NCBI GenBank assembly: GCA_964607755.1
Contig: CAZSMC010000089.1
Span: 1-14,673 of the forward strand
Direction of reading: 5' to 3'
Length of the DNA stretch: 14,673 bases
From: CAZSMC01 sp964607755
GTDB taxonomy: Bacteria > Zhuqueibacterota > Zhuqueibacteria > Residuimicrobiales > Krinioviventaceae
Shown here: positions 7,424 to 13,812 of the stretch, piece by piece
How the letters are laid out: every line of letters begins with the position of its first letter
How positions within the stretch are numbered: position 1 is the first letter of the stretch
The notes under the pieces: generated by a model
The model's database searches: none
Told to the model about the DNA's origin: nothing
The model's input: only the letters and a program-made list of their open reading frames with translations
Translations under genes and position numbers: made by a program

Positions 7424-8323
7424 TCATGACAATTCAGCCCCTATTTTTTGTGCCAGCCAGGAATCAACAGGTTTTTGTATTTTTGACATGGCAATATTAT
7501 CCAGGCAGCCGTCTTCTGTAATCACACCTGCAAAAAGAGAAAGCGGAGTATTTTCAAAGTAATGATTCCAGATGCTAATGGATGACGGAGCCTGGCGCCA
7601 GACTTCATTTTGAGCGTGCGGTGGCTCAGAGGGAAGGTGTATGTCTTTGGGAAGAAATTTGTCCATAGTGGTAATGCAGTACACTGGCTTGCCATAATGT
7701 TGCGCTGTAAGCGCTAATGCATGCGTTCCTATTTTATTTGTGACGTTTTGCTCAGAAAATGCATCTGCACCGACAAAGAGGATATCGCTTTTTTTTACCA
7801 GCGCCTGGACCGCGGCATCTACCATAAAAGTTACCGGGATTTTAACTTCCGCAAGCTCCTGCGCTGCCTTGCGGCCTTCATTCATGGGCCGGGATTCGGT
7901 CAACACGACCGAGAACAGTATCTCTTCTTGTGAAAGTGAAATGAGGGTTTTCATGACCATGCTGCTTCTGCTGATTGTACCGATGACCACACCATCTGAT
8001 AAAAGTGAACGACAATGCTGCAAAATGGATTTTTCTGCCGTTTTTTTGTGTTTACGGGCAAAAAGAACTGTTCTCTTGACGCAGTCCGAGAGTTCATCTC
8101 TATTCTGAATGTTCTGGCAATTGATAAGCACGGAATTGGCTAAATTGAACAGCGGTGCCATTTGTGGCTGCGAGGCAACAATCTGCCAGGCAATTTCTCT
8201 GAGAGCATGCAACGGATTTTCATCGGGCAGCTCATCCGCGTGTTTCTTGAAAATGTCGCACGCTTTGTCGATAATTTCCGCAGCACCCGAAAGATTGTCT
8301 GACGACAGGTTGATTACGTTCAT
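7424..8323 (-). CDS. eIF2B / MtnA / ribose-1,5-bisphosphate isomerase superfamily protein
   Basis: A 299-residue cytoplasmic protein of the family uniting eIF2B alpha/beta/delta subunits, 5-methylthioribose-1-phosphate isomerase (MtnA) and ribose-1,5-bisphosphate isomerase. An N-terminal helical part (about 1-110) is followed by the Rossmann-like core with VLTESRPMNEGRKAA (140-154), FVGADAF (183-189) and TNKIGTHALA (195-204). Asp187 sits where the isomerases have their catalytic Asp. The isomerases also need a Cys in a segment aligned near 116-121, but here it reads GTISRSS with no Cys, so catalysis of the known type is doubtful. Start supported by GGAG (8332-8335, on the - strand) 8 nt upstream. 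It faces the arginine operon convergently. Substrate unknown; a sugar-phosphate or nucleotide ligand is likely from family knowledge. Confidence 0.85.
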   Translation of the reverse strand: MNVINLSSDNLSGAAEIIDKACDIFKKHADELPDENPLHALREIAWQIVASQPQMAPLFNLANSVLINCQNIQNRDELSDCVKRTVLFARKHKKTAEKSILQHCRSLLSDGVVIGTISRSSMVMKTLISLSQEEILFSVVLTESRPMNEGRKAAQELAEVKIPVTFMVDAAVQALVKKSDILFVGADAFSEQNVTNKIGTHALALTAQHYGKPVYCITTMDKFLPKDIHLPSEPPHAQNEVWRQAPSSISIWNHYFENTPLSLFAGVITEDGCLDNIAMSKIQKPVDSWLAQKIGAELS

Positions 8324-8469
8324 TATGCATACTCCAATTTGATTGCCGTGTCAAGATAATAAATAGTCATGATCCGTTCAAGCATCAAAGTGAGTATTTT
8401 GTAATACCTCAGCTACTGGTGGATAATACAGATGTTTTATATATGAATAGAAACGTCGGAAACTAACCC

Positions 8470-8564
8470 AACAATGGGTCGCTGTACGAACTCAATATAT
8501 TTGACAAGATCAAATTAAATAGTGCCTTACAAAAAAATCCGTAATCAAGAAGCGACCCATTGTT
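8470..8564. repeat. 14-bp perfect inverted repeat with 67-bp spacer
   Basis: AACAATGGGTCGCT (8470-8483) is exactly complementary to AGCGACCCATTGTT (8551-8564). The spacer is AT-rich with no gene. The right arm runs directly into the start-less reading frame at 8523-9008. It could be the ends of a small non-autonomous element or a dispersed hairpin repeat. Confidence 0.55.
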
Positions 8565-9008
8565 TCGGCTGCCAGGGCATCTCTACCTGCAACGGAGGAT
8601 ATACAGTATTTTCCACAGGCAAACCGAAAAAGTTGGATAATTAAAGAATCCGTTTCATTTGCCGCCGCAGCCGGCCTGAATCAGGGCATTTACACACTTG
8701 AATTTCGTGTACCGTTGTCAGAGTCTGTTGAAGGATTTTCATCCACTAAAAATAAAGTAAAACTGGGGCTGCAGCTTGGCGGTCTGGATCAGGATATTCT
8801 CGAACAATTAAAAGAAGACCAGCCGGCTGAAGCGATCGATGAAAACGTACAAGTGAGTATGGGCGGAAATGATCCATTGAGCGGCACCGGCGGTCGGGGA
8901 GGCATGGGCGGTCCACCGCAAGGAGGAACATCAGCGAATAATCGACAACAGTTGGCCAGCGAGTTCAGAGGGGAGACAGTGTGGTTTATTGTAAAACTGG
9001 CAAATTAA
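8523..9008 (+). pseudogene. 3' remnant of an exported-protein gene
   Basis: An open frame runs from after a TAG (8520-8522) to a TAA at 9006-9008, but it has no ATG or GTG; the only usual alternative start is a TTG at 8715, without a ribosome binding site and inside what reads as coding sequence. From about 8631 the translation looks protein-like: SWIIKESVSFAAAAG, then YTLEFRVPL, a charged region, a low-complexity Gly/Pro stretch (GGRGGMGGPPQGG) and a hydrophobic beta-like end TVWFIVKLAN. The YTLEFRVPL strand resembles the end of carbohydrate-binding (CBM9-like) or DUF5916-like beta-sandwiches, from memory only. I take it as the C-terminal end of a larger surface protein whose 5' part is lost; the break probably lies near the inverted-repeat arm at 8551-8564. 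Alternatively it is a short real gene starting at 8715 (97 aa). Confidence 0.5.
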
Positions 9009-9031
9009 AAACGATTTATAATCCCGGTTTT

Positions 9032-9080
9032 GCTCATAAATGGCGAATTATGTTTCTCGCTGCCGCATTTTTTTATGAGC
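9032..9080. repeat. Stem-loop after the gene remnant
   Basis: GCTCATAAA (9032-9040) pairs with TTTATGAGC (9072-9080). The 31-nt apical part includes partially complementary GGCGA/TCGC words. It lies between the + strand remnant and the convergent DUF1080 gene and may stop transcription from either side, though no T-run follows. Confidence 0.35.
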
Positions 9081-9110
9081 CACAGATTGACACAGATGTT
9101 CACTGATTTT
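9077..9110. repeat. CACAGATnnn tandem element
   Basis: Three consecutive 10-bp units, CACAGATTGA, CACAGATGTT and CACTGATTTT, start at 9081 after GAGC. The wording (CCACAGATTGACACAGATG) is like a dispersed intergenic repeat I recall from many environmental genomes, and it shares words with the palindrome at 7295-7408. Confidence 0.45.
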
Positions 9111-9131
9111 GAATTTTATTTGAATAAACAA

Positions 9132-9776
9132 TTAGTTGAATAATAAACGCTGCATCCGAATATTCTTCACAGCGCCGGTGGTGTTAAATGTCATGATACT
9201 TAGCGGCGTTGTCATTTCCACATCATTGCGGAGATTGATGACTTTGCCGCGGGTTTCGACGTTGACAATCTGCTCCTCATCAACCCAGGCCCGGATGTGT
9301 TTTGAAGTCACTCGCAGCCGGATATGATACCACCGGTTGTTGTCAAACATGACAACTGCAGAAGTACCGTTCTCCGATGCGTCGATGCCGTTTATGCTGG
9401 ACAATCCGGTTGTAAATCCGCCCCAACCGCCGATGATCAGCGAGCAATGAGTGGAATCCACCGGAAAAGTAATACCGCAGAAAAAATCCAGTCCCTCAAT
9501 GCGCATAGCGTCCACGCTCATTTCGTAATTTGTGCGCAACACCGGCCCTGTCCACCTGACACCGGTTAGGTACCCTCCGCGTCCCAGCACGAGCATGCTG
9601 TCTTGTACATTGATTTCTCCGGCATACCGGAATGGTTCTGACGTCCAGTTGTCGAGATTTTCACCATTGAACAGTTGAATTTCATCAACAGATTCTTTGG
9701 CCTGGAAGGATGTGCTAACAGGGTGGCATGAAAGAAAGAGGATAAATAAAAGTGAAAATAGGTGACTATATTTCAT
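9132..9776 (-). CDS. DUF1080 (3-keto-disaccharide hydrolase-like) lipoprotein
   Basis: A 214-residue exported protein. A hydrophobic N-terminus (SLLFILFLSC) ends at Cys17 in a relaxed lipobox, so it is probably a lipoprotein. The mature part starts with IQLFNGENLDNW (33-44), the hallmark opening of the DUF1080/PF06439 concanavalin-like domain (typically LFNGKDLxGW). The rest is beta-rich with a terminal strand VKNIRMQRLLF, as expected for this jelly-roll fold. Some members hydrolyse 3-keto-glycosides; others are only carbohydrate-binding. No Shine-Dalgarno is seen. It follows the DUF362 gene on the same strand with a 66-bp gap containing a hairpin. A ThuA protein, a frequent companion of DUF1080, is about 2.4 kb away. 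Confidence 0.72.
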   Translation of the reverse strand: MKYSHLFSLLFILFLSCHPVSTSFQAKESVDEIQLFNGENLDNWTSEPFRYAGEINVQDSMLVLGRGGYLTGVRWTGPVLRTNYEMSVDAMRIEGLDFFCGITFPVDSTHCSLIIGGWGGFTTGLSSINGIDASENGTSAVVMFDNNRWYHIRLRVTSKHIRAWVDEEQIVNVETRGKVINLRNDVEMTTPLSIMTFNTTGAVKNIRMQRLLFN

Positions 9777-9802
9777 AAGTTTTGAATGACTGGAGGAAAG
9801 GG

Positions 9803-9835
9803 TATCTCCGTGCCACTGTTTATGACACGGAGATA
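9803..9835 (-). terminator. Hairpin between DUF362 and DUF1080 genes
   Basis: TATCTCCGTG (9803-9812) and CACGGAGATA (9826-9835) form a perfect 10-bp stem with a 13-nt loop, 7 bp after the DUF362 stop. On the - strand the stem is followed by CCCTTTCC rather than a T-run, so it may be a weak terminator, an mRNA-stabilising hairpin or a processing site. Confidence 0.4.
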
Positions 9836-9842
9836 ATTTGAA

Positions 9843-11006
9843 TTAAACGCCAACTTCTTCGACAAGAGTACTTGCCGTGGCATCAACAACCTGGATTTTG
9901 TTCAGATCGTGAATGCCCATACCGTTCTCTTCGGCGATGCGGAGATAGTTATCTGTGCCGTCAAATCTTCCAGGTAGAGATCCACCAGCAAAGGGACCTT
10001 CAAAGTCCGCTGACATTGGATCCCATCCAATTATTTGAGTTGAAACAGAATCAACAGCTACAGGATCTTTACCTGCAACTAATTTATCATGACGAACAGG
10101 TCTAAACCCGTCATTCCAGGGTCCCTCGCCATTCTCTGCTGTTTTTATGGCGTCGTTCACCGCAAAATGGATCGGGCGAACCCGATTAATATCGACAAAG
10201 TTACGAACTAGAATTGGATCTCCATTCTCGTGCAACTGTTGGCGATGACCGGCTCCGTTGTTATAATAATTCAAGGGAATGGATCCCACCATGTTTTTCA
10301 TCGAATGCGTAACACCTGCCCCATAATGTCGCTTTGCTTTAGGGAGTGACACAAAGCAGTCTAATTCGTGCAACGCACGATTATGATAATAGTGATCGTA
10401 ATGGCCTAATGGACCGGGCACTTCAAGCTCGATAAAATCAGGATAAGGGTCTACCACATTCAGATTGACAAAATCAGCGCCGAGATAATTAACCACATCC
10501 CGATAACCGTAACCGTAATATGATTTCTGATCGTAAATGGCTTCCATGACCACAAGCTTGCCGGCGCCGGCGTCTTTGAACAGCTCGCCAACGACGCGCA
10601 AAATTTCCGGATGAGTCCAAAAAAGTTCAGGTGCTTCTTCGCCATATTCGCCCGGACACTTGTCTGCGCTTCCGGAACCGCCGGTCATATTCAGTTTGAT
10701 GCCAACTGTGTCACCTGAACTGACGATATCGCCGACACCGCCGAGTTCATCGACCATTTTTTGAATATGAGCGCGCAAATTATCGGTGTTGTAATCTGTG
10801 CAGTTTGCTGTGGTGATTTTAACCTGCGATTGATGGCCTGCCCCTTGCGGTTGTCCAGGATTAAAAGGTGATGCATTATTTTTAGCTGTGTCTTGATTTG
10901 ATAATGGATTGGATCCGCGGCTGCATGCTCCTGCAATGAATCCTGCTGTAGCAGCGCCCAACCCGGATACGAATTGCCGTCGCGTAATACCTTTTTTCCG
11001 ATGCAT
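9843..11006 (-). CDS. DUF362 family protein with Tat signal
   Basis: An exported protein of 387 residues (from the ATG at 11006). The N-terminus MHRKKGITRRQFVSGLG has a twin-arginine motif (R9-R10-Q-F-V), a hydrophobic stretch and a possible lipobox ending AGAC28, so it is probably Tat-exported in folded form and perhaps lipidated. DUF362 features are VGIKLN (about 101-106) and the strong block VSLPKAKRHYGAGVTH followed by SMKNMVG (about 219-241). Unlike many DUF362 proteins it has no ferredoxin-like CxxCxxC motifs. A TTG at 11039 would extend the frame by 11 residues, but the ATG at 11006 puts the Tat signal at the right place and has AGGAAAGG upstream. Tat export suggests a cofactor or rapid folding; function is unknown. 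Distantly, DUF362 proteins are linked to cluster or metal chemistry. Confidence 0.8.
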   Translation of the reverse strand: MHRKKGITRRQFVSGLGAATAGFIAGACSRGSNPLSNQDTAKNNASPFNPGQPQGAGHQSQVKITTANCTDYNTDNLRAHIQKMVDELGGVGDIVSSGDTVGIKLNMTGGSGSADKCPGEYGEEAPELFWTHPEILRVVGELFKDAGAGKLVVMEAIYDQKSYYGYGYRDVVNYLGADFVNLNVVDPYPDFIELEVPGPLGHYDHYYHNRALHELDCFVSLPKAKRHYGAGVTHSMKNMVGSIPLNYYNNGAGHRQQLHENGDPILVRNFVDINRVRPIHFAVNDAIKTAENGEGPWNDGFRPVRHDKLVAGKDPVAVDSVSTQIIGWDPMSADFEGPFAGGSLPGRFDGTDNYLRIAEENGMGIHDLNKIQVVDATASTLVEEVGV

Positions 11007-11015
11007 AAAACCACA

Positions 11016-11023
11016 CCTTTCCT
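11016..11023 (-). promoter_or_regulatory. Ribosome binding site deciding the DUF362 start
   Basis: On the - strand this reads AGGAAAGG, with its last base 9 nt before the ATG at 11006. It supports that start over the TTG at 11039. Confidence 0.5.
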
Positions 11024-11139
11024 TCGTTTGAGAATTCAATTTCTATAAGTTAGTTATTTCAGTGAAAAAAGCAAACAATAAAATGGCTGACAGGTAAAAG
11101 CTCACTGATGGGAGAAAATCGTTGCAGCATTATAAAATT

Positions 11140-11270
11140 GGGCTAAAGCCCGTTATTTCGAGAGTTCATCTTTACCCCGAGCTAAAGCTCGGGGCTATAT
11201 TATTGCCCCGACTTTTAAGTCGGGGTTGTGATAGAGATTACTTTACCTTTAATGGGCACTTTAGTGCCCA
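11140..11270. repeat. Cluster of four palindromic hairpins with TAAA/TTTA cores
   Basis: Four palindromes lie in 131 bp: GGGCTAAAGCCC (11140-11151), CCCCGAGCTAAAGCTCGGGG (11175-11194), CCCCGACTTTTAAGTCGGGG (11206-11225) and TGGGCACTTTAGTGCCCA (11253-11270). Each has a GC-rich stem and an A/T core of the same CTAAAG or CTTTAAG/ACTTTAGT type, while stem sequences differ. Spacers are 11-27 bp and AT-rich. None has a T-run suited to termination. They resemble REP-like hairpin clusters; no transposase is in the window. Confidence 0.7.
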
Positions 11271-11517
11271 AATATTAAAACTTCCACCCAGGACTGAGGT
11301 ATTACGCTGACAGAGCAAACATCCCGGAAAGAATGTAAATTCTGATTAAATGTTATAAATAGAGACAAAATGAAATAGAGAGTATGAATTTGTGACAGAT
11401 ATTGCGAAAAAAGTTCGCGACTAAATTTTTATATACAAAGAAATTATAGTTCCTAATATTAATGATAACAAAAGGATAAAATAAAATCTAAGATTAGTAG
11501 TGAAATATCAATAATTC

Positions 11518-11533
11518 TGGCACTGCATTTGTA
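11518..11533 (+). promoter_or_regulatory. Candidate sigma-54 (-24/-12) promoter
   Basis: TGGCACTGCATTTGTA fits the TGGCAC-N5-TTGC pattern with a perfect -24 half and one mismatch (TTGT) in the -12 half. It would start transcription near 11545, about 35 nt before the FlgD-like start codon. The inverted repeat at 11524-11554 overlaps it. Confidence 0.3.
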
Positions 11534-11554
11534 ATAGATAAAACTGCAAATGCA
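11524..11554. repeat. Inverted repeat upstream of the FlgD-like gene
   Basis: TGCATTTG (11524-11531) and CAAATGCA (11547-11554) are perfectly complementary with a 15-nt spacer. CACTG (11521-11525) and CAGTG (11560-11564) add a possible outer pairing. It could be an operator or a 5' UTR hairpin. Confidence 0.4.
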
Positions 11555-11580
11555 TAAATCAGTGTACTAAAGAGGGCATC

Positions 11581-12003
11581 ATGAAAGTCAGGCTCATATT
11601 TAACAGATTCGTATTTGTTTTCACAGTTGTCACCATCGGCATATTTTTAACTCTGCCGGTTAAAGTGATTGCTGAAAACGAAAACAAAATGTCAGAATAC
11701 GATAGTGCCGGAACAAATCTTGGAAAAACAGCATTTATTCAAAAAACGGTTTCTAATCCGTTTGTCCGTGAACAGAAAATTTCCTTTCAAACGAAAAAAG
11801 CGGGTTTTGTCGAACTTTGGATAGAAACGCCGCAAGGCGAACTCATCCGGAACCTAATGGCATCTCACAAGAAATCAGGCCGACATGAGATTTCATGGGA
11901 CGGTCTGGACGAATTACAACGACGCGTCAAGAATGGCGTCTATATTTGTACTTTGAAATTTGACAATGTACGTGATGTACATACGATTACTGTTTTGCGA
12001 TAA
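11581..12003 (+). CDS. Secreted stand-alone FlgD-like Ig domain protein
   Basis: A 140-residue exported protein. A signal peptide (about 1-31; hydrophobic FVFVFTVVTIGIFLTLPV) is followed by a short polar linker and one beta-sandwich domain (about 53-140) of the FlgD_ig / T9SS C-terminal type: NPF (59-61), SFQTKKAGFVELWIETPQG, then the repeated signature G-x-HEISWDGLD (100-110), KNGVYICTLKF (117-127) and a closing strand TITVLR. This domain normally sits at the C-terminus of long secreted proteins; here it is the whole protein. It might be a real small periplasmic/surface protein or what is left after loss of a passenger region, but signal peptide and domain are in one frame. AGAGGG lies 4 nt before the ATG. 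It ends before a strong terminator. Confidence 0.75.
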   Translation: MKVRLIFNRFVFVFTVVTIGIFLTLPVKVIAENENKMSEYDSAGTNLGKTAFIQKTVSNPFVREQKISFQTKKAGFVELWIETPQGELIRNLMASHKKSGRHEISWDGLDELQRRVKNGVYICTLKFDNVRDVHTITVLR

Positions 12004-12136
12004 CCTCTTCTTCTCATATATACACCCTCCACAGAGGGACGTGAACGAAACCAGACAGTGGTTTAGCAGTGGATAACATATTTAAAGGTGAACGGATCGA
12101 ATAAAGAATTTCTTCATTGTCCCCATAATGCGCCAC

Positions 12137-12176
12137 AAAGGGTTGTAAACAGAAAGCCTGTTTGCAACCCTTTTTT
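12137..12176 (+). terminator. Rho-independent terminator
   Basis: A 16-bp stem (AAAGGGTTGTAAACAG at 12137-12152 with CTGTTTGCAACCCTTT at 12158-12173, one G-U) has a 5-nt loop and runs into TTTTTT. It ends + strand transcription after the FlgD-like gene. It lies 14 bp beyond the stop of the convergent ThuA gene and may also slow that transcript. Confidence 0.85.
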
Positions 12177-12189
12177 ATTATTTCGTGCA

Positions 12190-12906
12190 TTACTTGCCTG
12201 CCACAAAAGTAACCGCATTGTGAACCAATTTTCGAAAATTCTCATTTGCATACGCATGATGATCGTGTCCCAAAAGCAGGTAGACAATGGTCGAGTTTTT
12301 ATAGGAATGCGTCCAGGCTAACAGATCGCCGCTTTCAGGATGCTCGGTTGAAAGCAGGGGAGTGACGGTTGGTAGAACCGAGTAATAGTTGTACACTTCA
12401 TCATGAATGGTAAAATCACTTACACCGTGGGTAACCGGATGCTCTTTTTCCACCTTGACGTTAATGTCCACACCGTGTTTGTACGTTGATACCAGGGTAT
12501 CGCCTTTGGCAGTCACATACGGATTTTCGTGGTAATGGCCGCCCATGATGTTCGCATATTCTGGCCAATCCGGATACGAAGCCAGCGAATGATGCATAAA
12601 CACAATGCCCATGCCATCCTCAACAAGCCGGAGAAAAGATTCTTTTTGCGCCGGGCTGATTTCTTTGGGCATGTCATAAAAAAGCAGCGCATCGTACTTT
12701 TTTATCTCTTCCGTGCCCCAAAAGTCCCGGACCTGCGGATGCTGCATTTCTGTCCATTCAATATCATCAAAGCTGTCAAACACCGCAAAAAACTCGTCCC
12801 GCTCAAAATCGTGGCCGCCGGTGATGATGAGCAGATTGACCGGTTCGGCTGTTGAAACAGACGTTATGCATAACACAACCATCAAAGGCAAGATCATTGT
12901 TTTCAT
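12190..12906 (-). CDS. Secreted ThuA-domain protein
   Basis: A 238-residue exported protein with a signal peptide (MKTMILPLMVVLCITSVSTA, cleavage expected after A20). The rest is one ThuA domain (PF06283), a glutamine-amidotransferase-like fold: strand LLIITGGHDFE (25-35), YDALLFYDMP (71-80), the loop GIVFMHHSLASYPDWPEY (100-117), MGGHYHENP (121-129), DEVYNYY (169-175) and the closing GHDHHAYANENF (213-224). ThuA proteins are implicated in trehalose and 3-keto-sugar use; biochemical roles of secreted members are poorly known. GAGGAG (12914-12919, - strand) lies 7 nt before the start. It converges on the FlgD-like gene and may work with the DUF1080 lipoprotein. Confidence 0.85.
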   Translation of the reverse strand: MKTMILPLMVVLCITSVSTAEPVNLLIITGGHDFERDEFFAVFDSFDDIEWTEMQHPQVRDFWGTEEIKKYDALLFYDMPKEISPAQKESFLRLVEDGMGIVFMHHSLASYPDWPEYANIMGGHYHENPYVTAKGDTLVSTYKHGVDINVKVEKEHPVTHGVSDFTIHDEVYNYYSVLPTVTPLLSTEHPESGDLLAWTHSYKNSTIVYLLLGHDHHAYANENFRKLVHNAVTFVAGK

Positions 12907-13121
12907 TATGTGTCTCCTCAGATTTTTGTGATTGAGATTTTTGTCAACACTGACACGAGTGATTCAAAATAAATATTTCCGAGGAAAAATCATATGAAAA
13001 AAGTATTCCTGTAAAAGCTCAGGTTTAGAAAGGCACTCTCGTAGTACATTTTCCAGGTGAGTTACGTGTTTTGGGATCCGCCCTTATTAACGGTTTGCCG
13101 CTTAGTAGACTCGCTATTGGC
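12907..13121. other. Intergenic region, possible junction to foreign DNA
   Basis: 215 bp without a supported gene. It holds a 10-bp direct repeat AGATTTTTGT (12920-12929 and 12935-12944) and a GAGGAAAA-led ATG at 12994 that opens a frame of only six codons before TAA (MKKVFL), which looks like a truncated signal-peptide gene. From about 13070 rightward the composition becomes GC-richer. Confidence 0.35.
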
Positions 13122-13685
13122 CTACAGGTTCTTTGTCCACCATAGCTTGGCGACGAGTAGGGTGGCAGGAACAAGTAAAATCGCTCCGACCACAACGAAG
13201 GCAATGCGCCCGGGGGAGTTGGGGGTGGCCCACGTAACTACGAAAAGCCACCAGGCTTCTGCGATCAGGGCACTGAGGAACAGCGGATACATTTGCCATG
13301 TAATCCTCCTAATCCATCGGGGCGACTTGGCCGTTGTATAGAAGGCAATATCTAGCGCGTTCGGGTGGATGTCCAAGCGCTCCGATCCTGTGGTCTTGGT
13401 AAGCTCATAATACTGGTAAATGGCGCGCCTCCAGGCTCTCAACGCCCCGAAAGTTGCGAGGAGGAGAAACGCAATGACTGCTCCGCCCGAAGCTAAAATG
13501 ATACGTGCGTCCAGCTTCAGATCAACGAAAGGAACGCGAACATTCTGCGTTTCTGGGCATGCGTGTTGTAGTGCCAAGAAGAAGATGCCGATAAGCAACA
13601 GAATCCATAGGTACCGGCTTTGAGCCCGCCCCATGGCGTCAACACGTCGGAGCCAATGAGCCGCTTCTTCGTTGTGATCAGTCAT
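13122..13685 (-). CDS. Unrecognised four-helix membrane protein, possible cassette gene
   Basis: I do not recognise this 187-residue protein. It has a soluble charged N-terminus (1-24) and four likely membrane helices: about 25-41 (YLWILLLIGIFFLALQH), 62-82, 131-152 and 160-180, with basic residues (RAWRR, RWIRR) between them. Cytoplasmic N- and C-termini are likely. GGAG (13693-13696, - strand) lies 7 nt before the ATG. The gene is visibly GC-richer than its flanks and uses more G/C-ending codons than the AT-rich neighbours, a sign of transfer. On its own strand GTTAGAC (13702-13708), matching the integron core GTTRRRY, lies 16 bp upstream, the arrangement found at the start of integron cassettes. 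Small multi-pass proteins of unknown function are common cassette products. Function unknown. Confidence 0.65.
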   Translation of the reverse strand: MTDHNEEAAHWLRRVDAMGRAQSRYLWILLLIGIFFLALQHACPETQNVRVPFVDLKLDARIILASGGAVIAFLLLATFGALRAWRRAIYQYYELTKTTGSERLDIHPNALDIAFYTTAKSPRWIRRITWQMYPLFLSALIAEAWWLFVVTWATPNSPGRIAFVVVGAILLVPATLLVAKLWWTKNL

Positions 13686-13701
13686 GGTTGGTCTCCGTAC
13701 T

Positions 13702-13708
13702 GTCTAAC
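13702..13708 (-). other. GTTRRRY heptamer, possible cassette boundary
   Basis: Reads GTTAGAC on the - strand (GTCTAAC on +), an exact match to the integron core consensus, just upstream of the membrane-protein gene. A 7-mer this degenerate also occurs by chance, and no attC fold abuts it directly. Confidence 0.3.
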
Positions 13709-13753
13709 GATCTCTATTTTTCATAAACAAAAAAATAATGCCATATTGAAATT

Positions 13754-13812
13754 AAACCCTTTCACATGCATATTATCAAAACAGTCGCTAATAAAAAAAT
13801 ATGAAAGGGTTT
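13754..13812. repeat. 11-bp perfect inverted repeat
   Basis: AAACCCTTTCA (13754-13764) and TGAAAGGGTTT (13802-13812) flank 37 AT-rich bases. The right arm is 4 bp before an ATG (13817) that opens a frame starting MKFNASQHKRQLMRHKNMSG, which reads like protein for about 30 codons and then runs into the attC-like element. Possibly an element end or a palindromic regulator of a lost gene. Confidence 0.4.

Larger units (their letters stand above)
11040..11580. other. 541-bp intergenic region between divergent DUF362 and FlgD-like genes
   Basis: No gene is supported here. It holds the four-palindrome cluster (11140-11270), a very AT-rich stretch (about 11330-11515) in which I see nothing coding, and a possible sigma-54-type promoter with an inverted repeat just before the FlgD-like gene. 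It must contain the promoters of both divergent genes. Confidence 0.6.

Noticed and set aside
11140..11270. CRISPR array
   Set aside because: The palindromes differ in sequence and spacing, and there are no identical repeats with unique spacers nor cas genes.
11404..11418. GCGAA/TTCGC mini-hairpin and GTG-started 10-codon frame near 11391
   Set aside because: Too short to distinguish from chance in an AT-rich intergenic region.
12919..12947. TTGACA on the - strand (12942-12947) as -35 of the ThuA gene
   Set aside because: The matching -10 position reads AATCTG and would put the start of transcription inside the ribosome binding site.
13069..13121. Second attC at the 3' side of the membrane-protein gene
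   Set aside because: No RYYYAAC/GTTRRRY pair and no long stem with bulges could be found there.
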